DNA of 64,000 bases from positions 23,699,584 through 23,763,583 of the forward strand of contig JAJEKV010000005.1 of the NCBI GenBank assembly GCA_021234155.1. The letters run 5' to 3'. The notes below the pieces were generated by a model. That model did not search any database, was not told where the DNA came from, and saw only the letters and a list, made by a program, of their open reading frames with translations. Positions 20,240-32,500 of the stretch are shown here, piece by piece. Each line of letters opens with the position of its first letter. Position 1 is the first letter of the stretch. This stretch comes from Isoetes taiwanensis (Eukaryota > Streptophyta > Lycopodiopsida > Isoetales > Isoetaceae). Position numbers and translations under genes: made by a program.

Positions 20240-20645
20240 CAAAGGTCTCCAGGTGATTCCTTCCCGAAGAATAGTGCGGTGATTCTACTTGGGAGAATAT
20301 TATCGCTGGTGATTCCATGGGGAGAATATTCTGTGGGGTGATTCCACGGGGAGAATATTATCGCACGCGGTGATTCCACCGGGGAGAATAATACGGTATG
20401 CGGTGATTTGGTCGCGTAGAAAAAAAGGTTGGTGATTCCATCCACCGTATTTCGCAGACGGATTCTGGGAAGGTATAAAATGGAGCCACAGAAGGTACGG
20501 ATAATGGGGGCGTGTACCGGATAACGTGGCGTGAGGGTACCTGATAATCCTAAGGCAGAGGGTTAGTGATTCTCGCAGGAGAGTAGTCAACCGCGATGGA
20601 ATCACCAAACTAGAGTAAAATTATTTTCACCCCTTTATATCGCAA
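20240..20645 (-). repeat. right terminal inverted repeat with internal 35-45 bp array
   Basis: Inverse of the left end. Between 20277 and 20400 it also holds at least four tandem units of the form GGTGATTCCA(C/T)GGGGAGAATATT. The right end is longer than the left because of this array. Confidence 0.7.
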
Positions 20646-21260
20646 CATGGCCACCGTGAGTGGATATATTTTTCGCCCCTGCTTATGATATTTTTCCTTT
20701 TTTATTTATCTTGGTCTTTTTCGCTTAACCTAGTGTTTTATGTGGCCGCCATGCAAAAATAGAGGATGGCAAGTACCATGGAATTTTCTAGGTAAGAACG
20801 TTGGTTGTGCTTTATGGCCCCGCATAGGGGTAAAGATAGGTAAAGTCCGGCATTTGCATTCCATATCCTTGGTCATCTTATCCGTATTATTAAGGCACAA
20901 TTTGTTTGGCAATTAATTCCATCTGAAATAGCTCTGAAGAGTTTGTTTTTATTTTGCATTTTCGTGGCCATTGCAAGAGTGTGGCTTTGCGGCAAGAGCT
21001 GTTAAATGTGTTGGATACAATTTCAGGCCTAATATTTAACACGGATTTTTTAAGAACAGGAACTGCAATCTTGATAAGGCTCTGATAACCTAGACCTTAT
21101 TTCCATGTATCTTTCTAGAAGTTGCGATTGATTCAATAATGTTTTGTAGAATGTCTGTCTCTTTGTCATATCTTTACATTCGTGTTCATTACTGTTTGTG
21201 AAGCTTCATATACCTTATGGACTTTGCGTACGTATTCACAAGTGTAATTCCTGCCATAAT
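20646..21260. other. no recognisable gene
   Basis: Only chance frames. Nothing supported. Confidence 0.5.
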
Positions 21261-21400
21261 ATCACATTGAAACTGTGGGAAACTATGAAAAAGATGCTGC
21301 TTATGAAGGTCTATTCTCTTAAATTGAAGTATCACATTGAAACTGTGGGAAACTGTGAAAAAGATGCTGCTTATGAAGGTCTATTCTCTTAGATTGAACT
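21261..21400 (+). repeat. 70-bp tandem duplication in coding-like sequence
   Basis: Two nearly identical 70-base units (21261-21330, 21331-21400). In one frame each encodes HIETVGNxEKDAAYEGLFS followed by a stop, which reads like the end of a real exon. I cannot name the protein. Because 70 is not a multiple of three, the duplication shifts frame between units. Confidence 0.85.
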
Positions 21401-22713
21401 ATGCTGCAATAAACACATTGCATGGAACCAAGTTCTAACCAGGGATATTATCAAATATAGCACAGAAAAATATAGCCATATTGTGAATCTATGCCATTTC
21501 ACAACTTCAAATCTTTATATTTTGTACATTTGATTAACTGTTTGGCATATTTCTCATTTTTTATAATGGACATCTGGTTATTGTGTCATAGTGACCAATG
21601 GGTCTCTTGGTTTATTCTACTAGCGATTTTTATGAACAGGCTTGAAATTGGTACTTCTATATGCATACACAAGAATTAGGATGCCGGCATGATGTGGGGG
21701 AGGTGAATGAATATATTTCCTCGCAACAAAACATTTAAACGCTCTTTAACTCGCTTATCCCCGATTACAAGTAATAAGCGAGCTAGAGTTTGTTATCCCT
21801 AATTAGAGTAGTGAGTGATCATCATGGCTTTGTTGGTAATCCCAACAATGTACCCATTTTGCGTTTGTCACCTCGATTGGCAAAACCTATTTAACATATC
21901 AATTCAAATGTATGGTTCACATTGTGATTTGAAATTTTCAAAATGTTGTTTCGCACAGGTTTGGATCCTAAGATATGTGAGGTATTAGAGAAGTCGCATT
22001 TATTTTTTGATGATGTGAGGTAAAACAAATAGACGGAAAATTCTTACTAAATGAAGGCAAAATTCCACATGGTTATCTTAGCATTCTGGCGCCATAAATT
22101 TTCTCCATTTATTCCTAGGATGGGTCCTATGATACAACAAGTGAAGAGGTGTTCTTATTGAGCTTTTTGAAAATGTAAATACAATTTGGTGCCCCTTTAC
22201 TAGGGGTATAAATATTTGAAAAACTTGAAACTAAAAATGCTCAAAACTAGACAATCATCGAGAGCATAACAAATTCGAGAATATGAGATCAAAGATGAAC
22301 CATCCACCGCGCAGACTAAGCAAAGGTGAGAAAAAAAGCGAGAGCTTCTCATGGGAATGAAAACCCCGCCCTTTCGGATTTTTGAGGAAAACCCTAATGA
22401 GAAATGGTCGCCAACACCAATGTCTGCGGCAAAGATTCGAACCAAAATGGAGACAACTAGAATATGTCCCAAACAACAAGTTGAAAAAAAAATGGATGAA
22501 GCGAGTCCCTCCAAGAACCTGACAATAAGAGACCTCCAATACTAACCTGCAAGGTCAAGGCTAAAAACACGAGAATGACCCGTCAAAGAGTTGAACGCCT
22601 TATTAGAGTATCAAATATCTAATAAAAGCTCGGAGGCTCTAGGGCCAGGCCGATAAAGAAACAACAACCCACCAATCGGAACCATCAAAAAAAAAAAAAA
22701 ACATCCAATTGGT
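21401..22713. other. no recognisable gene
   Basis: AT-rich, with only short frames. The 22255-22545 ORFs on both strands have no family resemblance and look like chance. Confidence 0.5.
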
Positions 22714-22860
22714 GCTGCCTCGGGAGGCTACAACGCCACACCGAGAGAGAATAAATTAGAAGAATGCCTCAGGGCTACAAAGTTACCGCCGAGAAAGAAT
22801 GAAATAATATGTATGCCTCGGAGGCTGCAATGCCACGCCGAGAAAAATAAAACATAAAAA
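22714..22860. repeat. three-copy 49-bp tandem repeat
   Basis: Units beginning GCCTCGGGAGGCTACAACGC, GCCTCAGGGCTACAAAG and GCCTCGGAGGCTGCAATGCC start at about 22716, 22765 and 22814. Each continues with CCGAGARARAATRAA. Every unit has a small GCCTC...GAGGC inverted pair. Confidence 0.8.
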
Positions 22861-24419
22861 CTTATGCACTTGCAAAGAGCATTGAAAAGAAAACCTAAAG
22901 ACTATGGAGGTTGCCCAGCGACCCGAGATGTACAAAAAAATAGACAGATGCTTAAGATAGCCAACTGCCAAAAAGGAAATGGAATAGCTACAACAATGAA
23001 ATGGAATAATAGAAAACGGGAAAATGGACATGACCTATTGCAAGCGAAACATCAAGGGAGGGTGAGGGAAACTGGTAGGATAGAGAAGGAGGATAAATCT
23101 AGCTCAAGAGAATGAGAATGCCGATGACTGAAATGAGAGAAGATGCAGAATAAATAGGAGATGTGAGTTGAGGCATCCCCATCCAAGGAATGTCGGTTCT
23201 ATTGCTATGGCATTTTTTTTTTTTGAAGTGCATATTAAGCGCCTCATTTTCTAAAATGGCAAGTAGATTAATGTGAAGGCAATTAGATTAATGTGAAGCC
23301 TAATTATATGAAGTCTTCGACAAATGTAGATATTTTGTTAAAAAAATTGTTGGCCATATTGTGAATGTCCATTCTTTTTGCAACTTGACATTTCAAATAT
23401 TGCATGATTTTAGTGCTTGCTCTAGTGCAAGGCAACATAAATTGCAGGGTTTGACCGAGGCAATGATGATGGCTTTGGTCGAGGGTTGATTATTGGTTTG
23501 ATCGAAGGTTGACCCAAGGTTTGACCAAAGAGTGCATCTTCATGTTATTTCATCTTCATTGTAATAACTATTACAATGCATAACGGCTATAGCCAATAGG
23601 GTTAACAAATTCGATTATGATGTAGGAGCATTAACAAATTAGATTATGATATCAGAGCGTTTGTCAAGTAAATATAATTCAAAACACAAGAAAAGACAAT
23701 ATGCATAGTTCAATCATGAGGATATAACTATCAGAATCATATGCAGGAATCTACAATTTGCGTCCACATTAGGGGACAAGATGGAATATTCCTTCTATCC
23801 TACACATCCATAACTTTTCACAACCATAAGCAAGGAACTTGTGTAAGGATTTAGCGCTCTTGCTAGTGTGGGCGAAGTCAACTTCAATCGACATGCATGA
23901 ATAATGCAAAGCATTTTTCAAGTAGAATAAGACTTTCTCTAAAAATCCTTACACTTCTATCCTGACAAACGCGTGAAGACGCCGCCACATCATGGGTTGA
24001 CAAAAAGGGTTTTCTTAGGGAATGCCATAGTGCTAGGTTCTATCTATATATCTATCTAGCAAAATATTGTATTATAAATGTTGGGGAATATTACAAACGG
24101 CATACGATATCCAAATTTTTTTTCCTTATATATAAGCTTTTTTGAAAATAACAAAACTCAAATATAGACAAATTATTTAAACTTTTGCGATGTGCAATCT
24201 TAAACATTAAATTCCCTTGCATTCTAACTTTTAAAATTCACCATGCATTTCCCAAATTTAGAGCTTGATCCGAACACCATATGAACCGCATCTATATTTA
24301 TTGTGACGTTTTTTTGAGACCCTCAAGTGTATAACAACATTTATACATATACTCACATGCATAGAAACCTATTAGAATCTTTAACTCGCCATCAAAGTGT
24401 GTATGGATAAGGGTATCTA
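22861..24419. other. no recognisable gene
   Basis: Degenerate AT-rich DNA. A short GGTTTGACCGAAGGTTGA-like array occurs at 23450-23540. No supported ORF. Confidence 0.5.
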
Positions 24420-24665
24420 GGAGAACTTATATGGAGTCTTAGGGAATTTAAAAGGATCTTGAGGAGAATGTTAACGAAATCTTGGCAAATGGAATCTTCA
24501 CTTGGTCTTGAGGATTTATGGGAATCTTTGTGGAATCTAGGCAAATCCTTGTGGAATTTTGAGGAATCTAAAGGGATCTTTAGCAGATCTAGGAGAATTA
24601 AAGGAATCTATGGGAATCCTAAAGAATCTAGGGGACTATTAAAGAACCTTGCAAGGTTAACTTTG
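24420..24665. repeat. purine-biased short repeat, GGAATCTT words
   Basis: More than ten imperfect copies of GGAATCTWxxxG at roughly 15-25 base spacing, strongly purine-biased on the plus strand. The plus-strand ORF over it (Trp/Leu/Glu-rich) is a product of the repeat. Confidence 0.7.
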
Positions 24666-25012
24666 CACAATCGTTCATAATACATATCCTGTTGTGAATA
24701 AATATCGCGTCTAAATGAACATTATGTAGTATTTGATCGGTCTTTGGCTGACGTTCTATGTGAGAGTTTGCTAGAGGTTTGACTTTGGAGGCTTCTCATG
24801 TCAAATTCATGTAATAGGTTAGATCTAGAGAGTAGAAGATGTAAAGTAACAGATTGATGCAACATTTGACTAGGTGTTGACAAAGAGTTCACCATAACTA
24901 TGAATTTCACTTTAACTTAAAACCTTTATAATAATCAGTCGACTTTGTACAACACTGACTTTGAGTTCTTAGCAAGTTACCAGCCGACTTGATACACTCC
25001 CTCATAGTACAA

Positions 25013-25115
25013 AGACTTGTATATATATACAATTATATGAGCACCCCCCTTGTATCCATTGTTCCAGTATTTTGAGGTGGTAGGGCTCGGGCCGTCGAGA
25101 TGTGAGAAGATTCTT
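25013..25115 (-). repeat. left arm of an inverted pair bracketing the nested retrotransposons
   Basis: TATATATACAATTATATGAG followed by CACCCCCCTTGTATCCATTG and GTATTTTGAGGTGG is the inverse of 39060-39170. See the right arm. Removing the retrotransposon would leave the arms about 0.6 kb apart. Confidence 0.7.
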
Positions 25116-25511
25116 GGAATTCATCACATTGGCTCCAACTGCGATGAAAAAATACCAAGACACTACTCATTGGAAAGCTCTCGATGAGAGGAATCCAAAG
25201 GCATGGATCCCACTTTCAGCGACCCCTCTACTGCAAGTTACAACCATTTGATGGTAACTAAAAAAGGAAGCTTCCTAGAAAGTCAACCATAAATGCTTTG
25301 CCACCTCAGTACTTTTTTTTATTAAATGGTACCACCTCACCTCCTCTAATATAAAAAAATGCAATTTAATAAAAAAAATAATGGCTAGGATTTCTCCTGC
25401 TCCTTTTGATCTAATGGCTAAGACTAGCTACACCGAATCCACCTTTTTATCGACATGGCTAAGATCAAATCCCCAAATGCGATGGCCTAGATCAAAAGCC
25501 CAAATAAGGGG

Positions 25512-26934
25512 TGTTGACCCTCAACCTGGCTAGAGAGTCAAACACAAGAAGCCAACTTGAATTTATGCTCAAGTTGGGGTTAGAACCTCCAGATCACTTA
25601 AGGTGATCAGTCTACACAAGAATTTTTTAAAGAAAAAGCTCAAATATCAAGTATTCATACCTTTCCCAATTCGAGAATAAGGAGCCTTCACTCAAATCGA
25701 TGTAGTTCTCATAGATGGATTGATTTTCAAGGTCAAATGATTGTGACTCGTGTAGAAAAGTTATAGGCATGCAAGGAAAAAGATCTTGACCAAGTCTGAG
25801 TTCTAGTCTGCAAGATATTCGATCTCAAAGTTGAGTCAATTTTTGGTCAATACTAGTCAAAGCTACAGACAGATCTCAGAATTTTGTAACTTGAGTTGCA
25901 GAGGGAATTTTTGAGAAATTCCAAAACTGGGATGAAGTATAGGCCCCAAAGGTGTGGGGCATGCAATCAAATCTTATTTTGAATCACTAAAACTATTTTT
26001 TTGGCACTGTTTTGTGGATAACAGTCCAAAATTGTATCAGACAGAATGCAAAAAATGATAACTTGAGTTTGGAGTGGTTTTTTCTCGAACTTTTGTGCAC
26101 ACAGGTGCAAATATGATTGGAAATGAGGGGCAACTGGTCATATGCAAAAAAAGGTTGTAGAATCTCTTATTGTAAGAATGTTTTCATGGCTAGAATGCTA
26201 AAAGAGTATGACAGTCAAACTTTTAGGCACTTGGCAGACAATTTCCATTGATATGAAAATAATACAAGATAGATGTAGGTCATAAGAACATAAATCAATC
26301 ATCAGAAGATCTCAAAAGGTCATGTAATATATCATAGTAGAATAATCAGTCCAACTTTCTCAAATCGAACTGTGGAATGCTCAGATACTTCATAAACGTC
26401 TTCAGATCATGCTCAGCATGTATCAATGTTGAGGTTTGATGCGTCTGGGCCTTCAAAAAACTTCTGTCATTGTTTTCCCAGTATATAAGTTTGGGTTTAA
26501 CAGTTCCGGCATCTTAGAGCTTAAGGTTAGGCTTGATAGGATGCTTAAGGACGGGAATACAGAAATAGATAGTTTTCGAAGCTCAATGATTCCATTCCGG
26601 CGTGATTCTAGCAATTTTCCAAGTTTAGGGTTGTCCGACAGTATTTTTCCAGAAATCTCGCGATACGGTGGCCGTATTTTTTGGAGAATAAACTAAGAAT
26701 ATGCTGTATTTGGCAATTTTGAGAAGCTAGGCCATGGTTCAAAAGATACCCCAAAAACCAATTAGGAAGTTTTGATCATTTGGGGCTATGGCAACCCTAA
26801 TATTTTGGGAATATGCTAGGTAGACACCATGATTGGAATATTCCATGGGGATATTTGTGTGGCATGGATACTTAGGGCATAAATGGTAAATGAAGTATGG
26901 GGGATAAGAAATTGCAAATAAGGGTTAGGCTTAG
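25512..26934 (-). repeat. 3' LTR of the outer Ty3-type element, truncated
   Basis: Matches 36937-38330. Homology stops at 26934, where reverse transcriptase sequence begins directly without a polypurine tract. So the deletion removed both pol 3' sequence and part of this LTR. Confidence 0.85.
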
Positions 26935-27820
26935 GGGTACCAGTTTTTGAGAGCTCCAACCTTTTCTTGTGCCACTTGAATACCATTGTTGGACACCTCA
27001 TGCCCCAAAAGTTGCCCTTTGGATGAAAAAAAAATACATTTCTTTGGGTTAAGGTTGACTCCAGACTCCCTGCACAAAGAGCATATTTTTGCAAGCAATT
27101 CCAAGTGATTAGTAGGATGAGATCCTAAGCAAAGGTCATCCAAGTAGACCCTGAATTATTGAGGAGACATAGGTCTAAAAATAACATCCATAGCTCTCTG
27201 AAAAGTGGCAGGTGCATTCATTAGTCCAAAGGCATTCTTTTCATTGCATAAGTTCCCAAGGGGTAATAAAGGAAGTCTTTGGTTGATCTTCCTCCTTAAT
27301 GCCGATTTGATTAAACCCTGAAAATCCATCTAAAAATGAGTACACTTCTTTTCCTGCTACAGCATAAAAGATTTCTTCTAAAAAAGGCAAGGGATAGCAA
27401 TCTTTAATGGTGGCTTTGTTGAGATCTCGATAATCAATGCAAATTCTTAAGGCACCACTTTTTTTCTCTGTGTACAATGCAAGATACCCATTACGGATTA
27501 ATAATTTCAATGATAACATCCGCATCTAGCATTTTATCCAACTCATCTTTAATTAGTCCCATCAATGAAGCATTAATTCTTCTCGAGTTTTGAAAAAGCG
27601 GCTTACATCCTTCTTTGATCTTAATTTCAAATTGGCATACCTCAGCTTTGATACCAGTGAGCTCGGAATAATCCCAGGCAAATACATCCTTCCTTTCTTC
27701 AAAAAACATTTGTATATTCTCCCTATTTTGATATTCAATCAAATCTCCAACAAACAGGGTTCTAGTTTTACCATTTTTTGTGATTGTAAATCTCTTCAGT
27801 ATCCTTTTCCTCTGATGCAT
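26931..27820 (-). pseudogene. reverse transcriptase of the outer Ty3-type element
   Basis: Three frames in order. 27820-27491 has FAWDYSELTGIKAEVCQFEI, the usual RT entry. 27525-27241 has RICIDYRDLNKATIKDCYPL and motif A as EVYSFLDGFSGFNQIGI. 27160-26931 has motif C as VYLDDLCL and then SSKGQLLGHEVSNNGI. The catalytic aspartates are present, but stops and frameshifts separate the pieces. Sequence stops at the truncated LTR. The connection domain, second RNase H and integrase are gone. Confidence 0.9.
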
Positions 27821-27998
27821 TAATGGTTAGAATGGGACAAAGTGCTTTTACCTCACTAGCATCAAGATCTTCCTCTGGAATAGCCCCCTCAGTTAAATGT
27901 GACATAAGAGTCTCCCTACATAAGGCATCAGCTTCCACATTTTTCTCTCTTGGTATGTGAGTGATCTCCCATGAAGCAAAACTCGAGAGTACTCCCAT
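27768..27998 (-). pseudogene. C-terminal part of the same RNase H, and linker to RT
   Basis: Frame with FASWEITHIPREKNVEADAL, which is the end of an RNase H domain (HIPREKN...ADAL holds the last catalytic Asp). The middle of the domain, including the DS motif, is missing between the two frames. An acidic linker follows, overlapping the start of the reverse-transcriptase frame. Confidence 0.8.
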
Positions 27999-28010
27999 TA
28001 CACTGATTTT

Positions 28011-28790
28011 TTAAGAGCCTGCAATCAAAGCCTTATATTCAGCTACATTAGATGTGACTTGGGGGAAGATTCTTCCTACTTTAGCTAAAAGTTTGTGAGA
28101 AGAATCTTGCAAAACAGCAGCAGATGATGCAATATTTAATTTTTTAGAAATACCTCCATCAAACCATAAGAATCCTGATGGTCCTTGTCTGCTGGGGAGT
28201 GCACATTCCATAATAAGAGGAACCATCTCATATTTTCTTGGTCTTGTATTTTTTATTCTGTAAGATCCCAAAGGTTCTTCAATCAGCATTTCTTTAATAA
28301 AGTTTACCTCTTCTTTGGAGCCATAGGAGCCATCTTGATTGTAAATTGTAGCAGTTTGAGAGCCATTAGAGATGGTACATCTCCCTTGAGACCAGACTGG
28401 CCTGGCATCCATAGTGGCTAACCATCTTCTCCCTAAAAGTAGATCATAGATGTCAGATTCATCCCCTATATCTTCAAAAGCCACTACAATAAAGTTAGCG
28501 ACTCTGATTATGCCTCTCAGATAATGAGGCACTTTAGTCACCACACCAATAGGAGTAATCTTAGCATTATAAAAAGATCTTAATAATATAGAAGCTTTTT
28601 TGTCCACCTCGAAACCACACTTCTTCATAATGTGATATGGCATGATGTTTAGGGGGGATCCCCCATCAAGTAACACATTTGAGAAGGTATAACCCCCTAA
28701 AGCAGCTGAACATGTAAATGCCCCAGGGTCTTCTTCATTATGTGCTAGAACAAGGTTAGTGGCATCAGTGAAATTTACACAAGCATTCAA
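28011..28790 (-). pseudogene. retropepsin and N-terminal RNase H of the outer element
   Basis: One open frame of 259 residues. The protease carries VLLDGGSPLNIMPYHIMKKC, with DGGS in the place of the usual D(T/S)G, as in Athila/Tat-type elements. The end of the frame (FLWFDGGISKKLNIASSAAV ... NVAEYKALIAGS) is the first half of an archaeal/plant-type RNase H, with its catalytic Asp (FDGG) and Glu (AEYKAL). The frame stops at 28011. The second half of the RNase H lies just downstream. The RNase H therefore follows protease directly. Confidence 0.85.
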
Positions 28791-28990
28791 TTGCTCACCA
28801 CCGGTTTTTCAAGTACCCTTTTTCTATAGTTAGGTGCAATCTTTAGCAAGGTGAAGAGGTCCACACTTACTTTGGAGTTTTTGAGCAAAACATCAACTTC
28901 ATCAAGGTCTTGGTCTTTCTTACCATATTTTTCTTTGTGGAGGTGGGGCTATCATTTGAGCGGGTGATTCCATTATAGGTGGTGAAGACC

Positions 28991-29578
28991 TGTTGACGGA
29001 TTTTCCCCACAATCCCCAACAAGCGGCCTCAAGAGGCAAAAATCAAGATCACCAGTGCTGCAACAAGAAGAGGAAGAAAAATCGAGAGAGAAAGCAAAAG
29101 AATCTGGGCCCAAATTTCTTTATATAATAAAAGGAAGAAAAACAAATGAATGAGCCCTCCATGCCTCACGAAACATGGAGGGCCTCGATCTTGAACCAAG
29201 CAAGAGGTCGCCACCCTCCCGCAAGATTCGTGGGCGAGGGAAAGAGGAGGAGCTCGTCGTGCTCCTCATTTTCTTTTTATAATTCTTGCCCTTAATCTCA
29301 TCCATCCATCTCAACCACTTCATCTCCACCATCATTTCTTGCCTCTTCATCTTTACCCTTCATTTACGCCTCTTCATCCTAGCCTTAGATAATGTACCCC
29401 TCTTCAACCACTAACAAAAATCTTAGAAGCCCTTAAATTTAAACAACTAGATCTAGGCCCTTTTATTTTTTGGTGCCTTAGACCTTTACAACATTTGGGC
29501 TTTATAATTGAACCCCTTCCAATGGTTCTCTTTCTTTTTCTCTTTTTCATGTTGTGGGTGCCAAAAACCCGGTCAACA
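28991..29578 (-). repeat. 3' LTR of nested element
   Basis: 588 bp, similar throughout to 35055-35633. It contains a TATATAA-type box on the minus strand near 29125, and a CCCTCCATG...CATGGAGGG inverted pair near 29157-29181. Confidence 0.92.
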
Positions 29579-32500
29579 TCATCGCATAAACAAAAATGGG
29601 CGGTCCCCCGGCCCTCTTACTTCAAAGTTTTTCATATATTAGTACAATAGTTGGTCCCTTAGACTCAATAAGGAACACAACTGAAGTTTTGATATCAAAG
29701 AGACTTGAACTCGAAAAATTATCATAATAATAATTTGGAGGTTTTAGGGTGTACTCAACACCATAGAATAATAATAATATTTGGAGGTTTTAGGGTGTAC
29801 TCCAACACCATAGAATGATGATAGAAATTTGGAGGTTTTAGGGTGTACTCCAACACCATATAATGAGTGTCATGATAATAGAAAATCAATGGTAATTTTG
29901 GGCTTTGGGGAAAGACACATGTAATGCTTGGGGCAAGATGGCTATATTTTTTGGCAAAAATGATATAAGGAAAAAGGGGCGGCGCCCAAACAAAAAATTG
30001 TGGCAATGGTGTAGCAATAGGGCAAAAATGATGTTTTGAAGCAACAAGGATGGACCATAATTTTTAGACAAGGAAAAAATGGTAAAGAAACATTGTTGCA
30101 AGGGTGAGAAAATATTAGCAAAAAATGAAAGCAATGATTAGAAAATGGAATGAAAGGGTGAGAAAATATGAAAAATTGGAAGCAAATGTTAGAAAATAAA
30201 TGAAAGGGTGAAAGAATGGAAAGCAAAGGTTAGAAAATGAGATGAAAGGAAAAAATAAACAAGGTGCTGCGGACGGAGGGTTGCCATCCGTGACCCGAGA
30301 GTGACAACTCGAATTAAGGCATTAGATAGTATAGTTTTTGCAAGGAATCGACAACTTTGGTTGATACTCACATGCTTAATCCACATGAAAACTGTTCAGA
30401 ATACAGAGAAATTCCATGCATGATTGTAATCAACCTCTTAGGTAAATCTATATAATGCTTATTATTTGAAAGCATATATAGGAAAAATGTGCCTTTTATT
30501 CAATCAACTTAAATCTTGACATGTTTTGATTAGGATTGATTTTCCTCATTGTCAAGATCTGTCAAGATCTCTAGATCTCTAGGATCACTGACTAATTTTT
30601 CTAGCATTGCTTTCTAATTGACAGTGCACTTTTCAGTGGCCTGCATTTGGCTCTTCTCAATGATGTTCTACTTGCTCTTTTTTGGTTAAGTTATATCATT
30701 GTGCATCTCATCTCAGTATTATAACTTTATTTGAATAGTGAGAGGTTCTCCCAACATTTCAATATTAAAACTCGTGTAAAAGTATGCTCTAGATACCTTA
30801 AAATCAACAAGCTCAATAATAAAACTCTGATGTGCAGTTTTGACCAAAATATAGATGGTTTCATGTCTCTATAAATCACATCCTTATTGTCCGGGATGCT
30901 ACGAGAGAGTCTATAATCTTTATACATGTTTAGATAAATAAATAAAAAGTCACCTTTTTAAATGGATTTCTTTGAAATCAATGCCCCAACCATTAAAATA
31001 TTCCAACATTGCAACATAAATTCTTTTGGCAACAAATCAATATTAGAACACTAGGTCTTGGTTCTATGCAATTCCAACTCATAGAACATGATATAGCTCT
31101 TGGGGCCAATGTCTAAAGGTTTCATGACTTCAGTATTGATATTGGCCTATTTTTTAAGAATAATTTCCTAAAAAAGATGCTAAACCTTAACCTTTCACGT
31201 ATCCACTTTGCCCTAGAGAGACTTCTACACTAAAAGAATCACATTGTATTTGTATAATTTTTTTCTTTATTGTCTATGCCCTTGCTTTATTCCATTGTGT
31301 ACGTCTATATGGCCCCTTCTCTATTGAGGTTCATGCCCTTGAGTATTTGGATGATCTTGCTTTCTATTGAGGTTCATGCCCTTGAGTGTTAGTGGACATT
31401 AAAATTTCTAAGCATTCATAATAGGGCTAAGACATAAAAATGGCAGATGATCACGATGTCCGGTCCTCTAAAGACCATAGCGTTATACACAAGGCATGAT
31501 GGTATAGCGAGAGCCCTCATAGTGATGTTATTAATGCTGTGCAAAAGTCCTAGTAGCACATTAGCAAAACTACACTTGAAATATGGCGCAACTACTACTA
31601 GGTTCAAAAGGCACAATGGAAAGTGAAACTTTATCTTCGTCTATTCTTTCCAAATTCTCTTTGCTTGCCAGAGCGTTGACAATGGCCCCGGATGCACTTA
31701 AAAGCGATGCTTTCATGTCTTGGCGTTCTTTGTATACGGATCCGTTCTCTATATCTGGACCATGTGTATTTGTAACTACACATGATGTACGGCCATGGCT
31801 GGGGGTTTCAAGTGTCTGCTTGTTCCCGCCGTCTATTTCAGTTGTTTCTTCTTCCATGGAGACCACAAACCGACTTGCAGTACTATTCGGAATATGAAGA
31901 GCGAGAGGGAGCTAATGTGGCACATAGTCATGAACTTTTGGAACATACATAGACACCTCGAATGGATAGTGTGTTTAATCTATGATTATGCCGCCGATAA
32001 AAAAAAGATGTAGAGCATGACATTGTCGATAGTTAAACTCCCAAGTGTACTTATTTGTTTACAACCTGGCATAATGTATCCGGACTTGCCTCATTTGAAG
32101 TGTTCGGCCGATGTCCATGTAGGAATGATGGTTAGAAATGATTCTCGATGATTATGAAAAAGAATGTGCTTAGAGATAAGGTTTTAGGAAGTGTCTCATA
32201 GTTGAAGCTAATGTTACCCATCTTTCTGATTGTGAAGAACCAATTTTCAACCTGGTTCAAATCACTTTAGGCTTTTGCTTTTCAATGTCTCTCAAGATGT
32301 CAAGTGTTTTCGAAGACCTTGGGAGGAAGGGAGGAAGAGGGAGTCAAGTCGCATCATCATCGGGTACAACAAAATTGGGATGCATTGTTGTCCAAGCATG
32401 AACCACTTCACAAAGATAGAAAAAAACAACCTTTTGGTCCATTTTATTGTGAGATCACAACTTGGGAGTCTGCCCAATTTAAACCAAATAAAATGAAGTT

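Larger units (their letters stand above)
18655..20645. mobile_element. DNA transposon with long inverted ends carrying a captured lipase fragment (Pack-MULE-like)
   Basis: The left end (from ~18655) and the reverse complement of the right end (to ~20645) align for roughly 300 bases. Shared blocks in order: GTGAAAA-TATTTTAC, TTTGGTGATTCCATCGCGG, GAGAGTAGTCA, TTTTATACCTTCC and a GAATCAC-rich part. Terminal inverted repeats over 100 bp are characteristic of Mutator-like elements. No transposase is present. Between the ends lies a decayed phospholipase A1 on the minus strand. Exact termini and the 9-bp target duplication could not be fixed by eye. Confidence 0.65.

Noticed and set aside
22255-22545. 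Cys/Phe-rich ORFs on both strands
   Set aside because: Mirror-image frames in AT-rich DNA without any recognisable motif.
24459-24680. 73-residue plus-strand ORF (Trp/Leu/Glu-rich)
   Set aside because: Produced by the GGAATCTT short repeat.
29733-29876. CRISPR-like array
   Set aside because: Units are contiguous tandem copies without unique spacers, in a plant nuclear context inside a retrotransposon.
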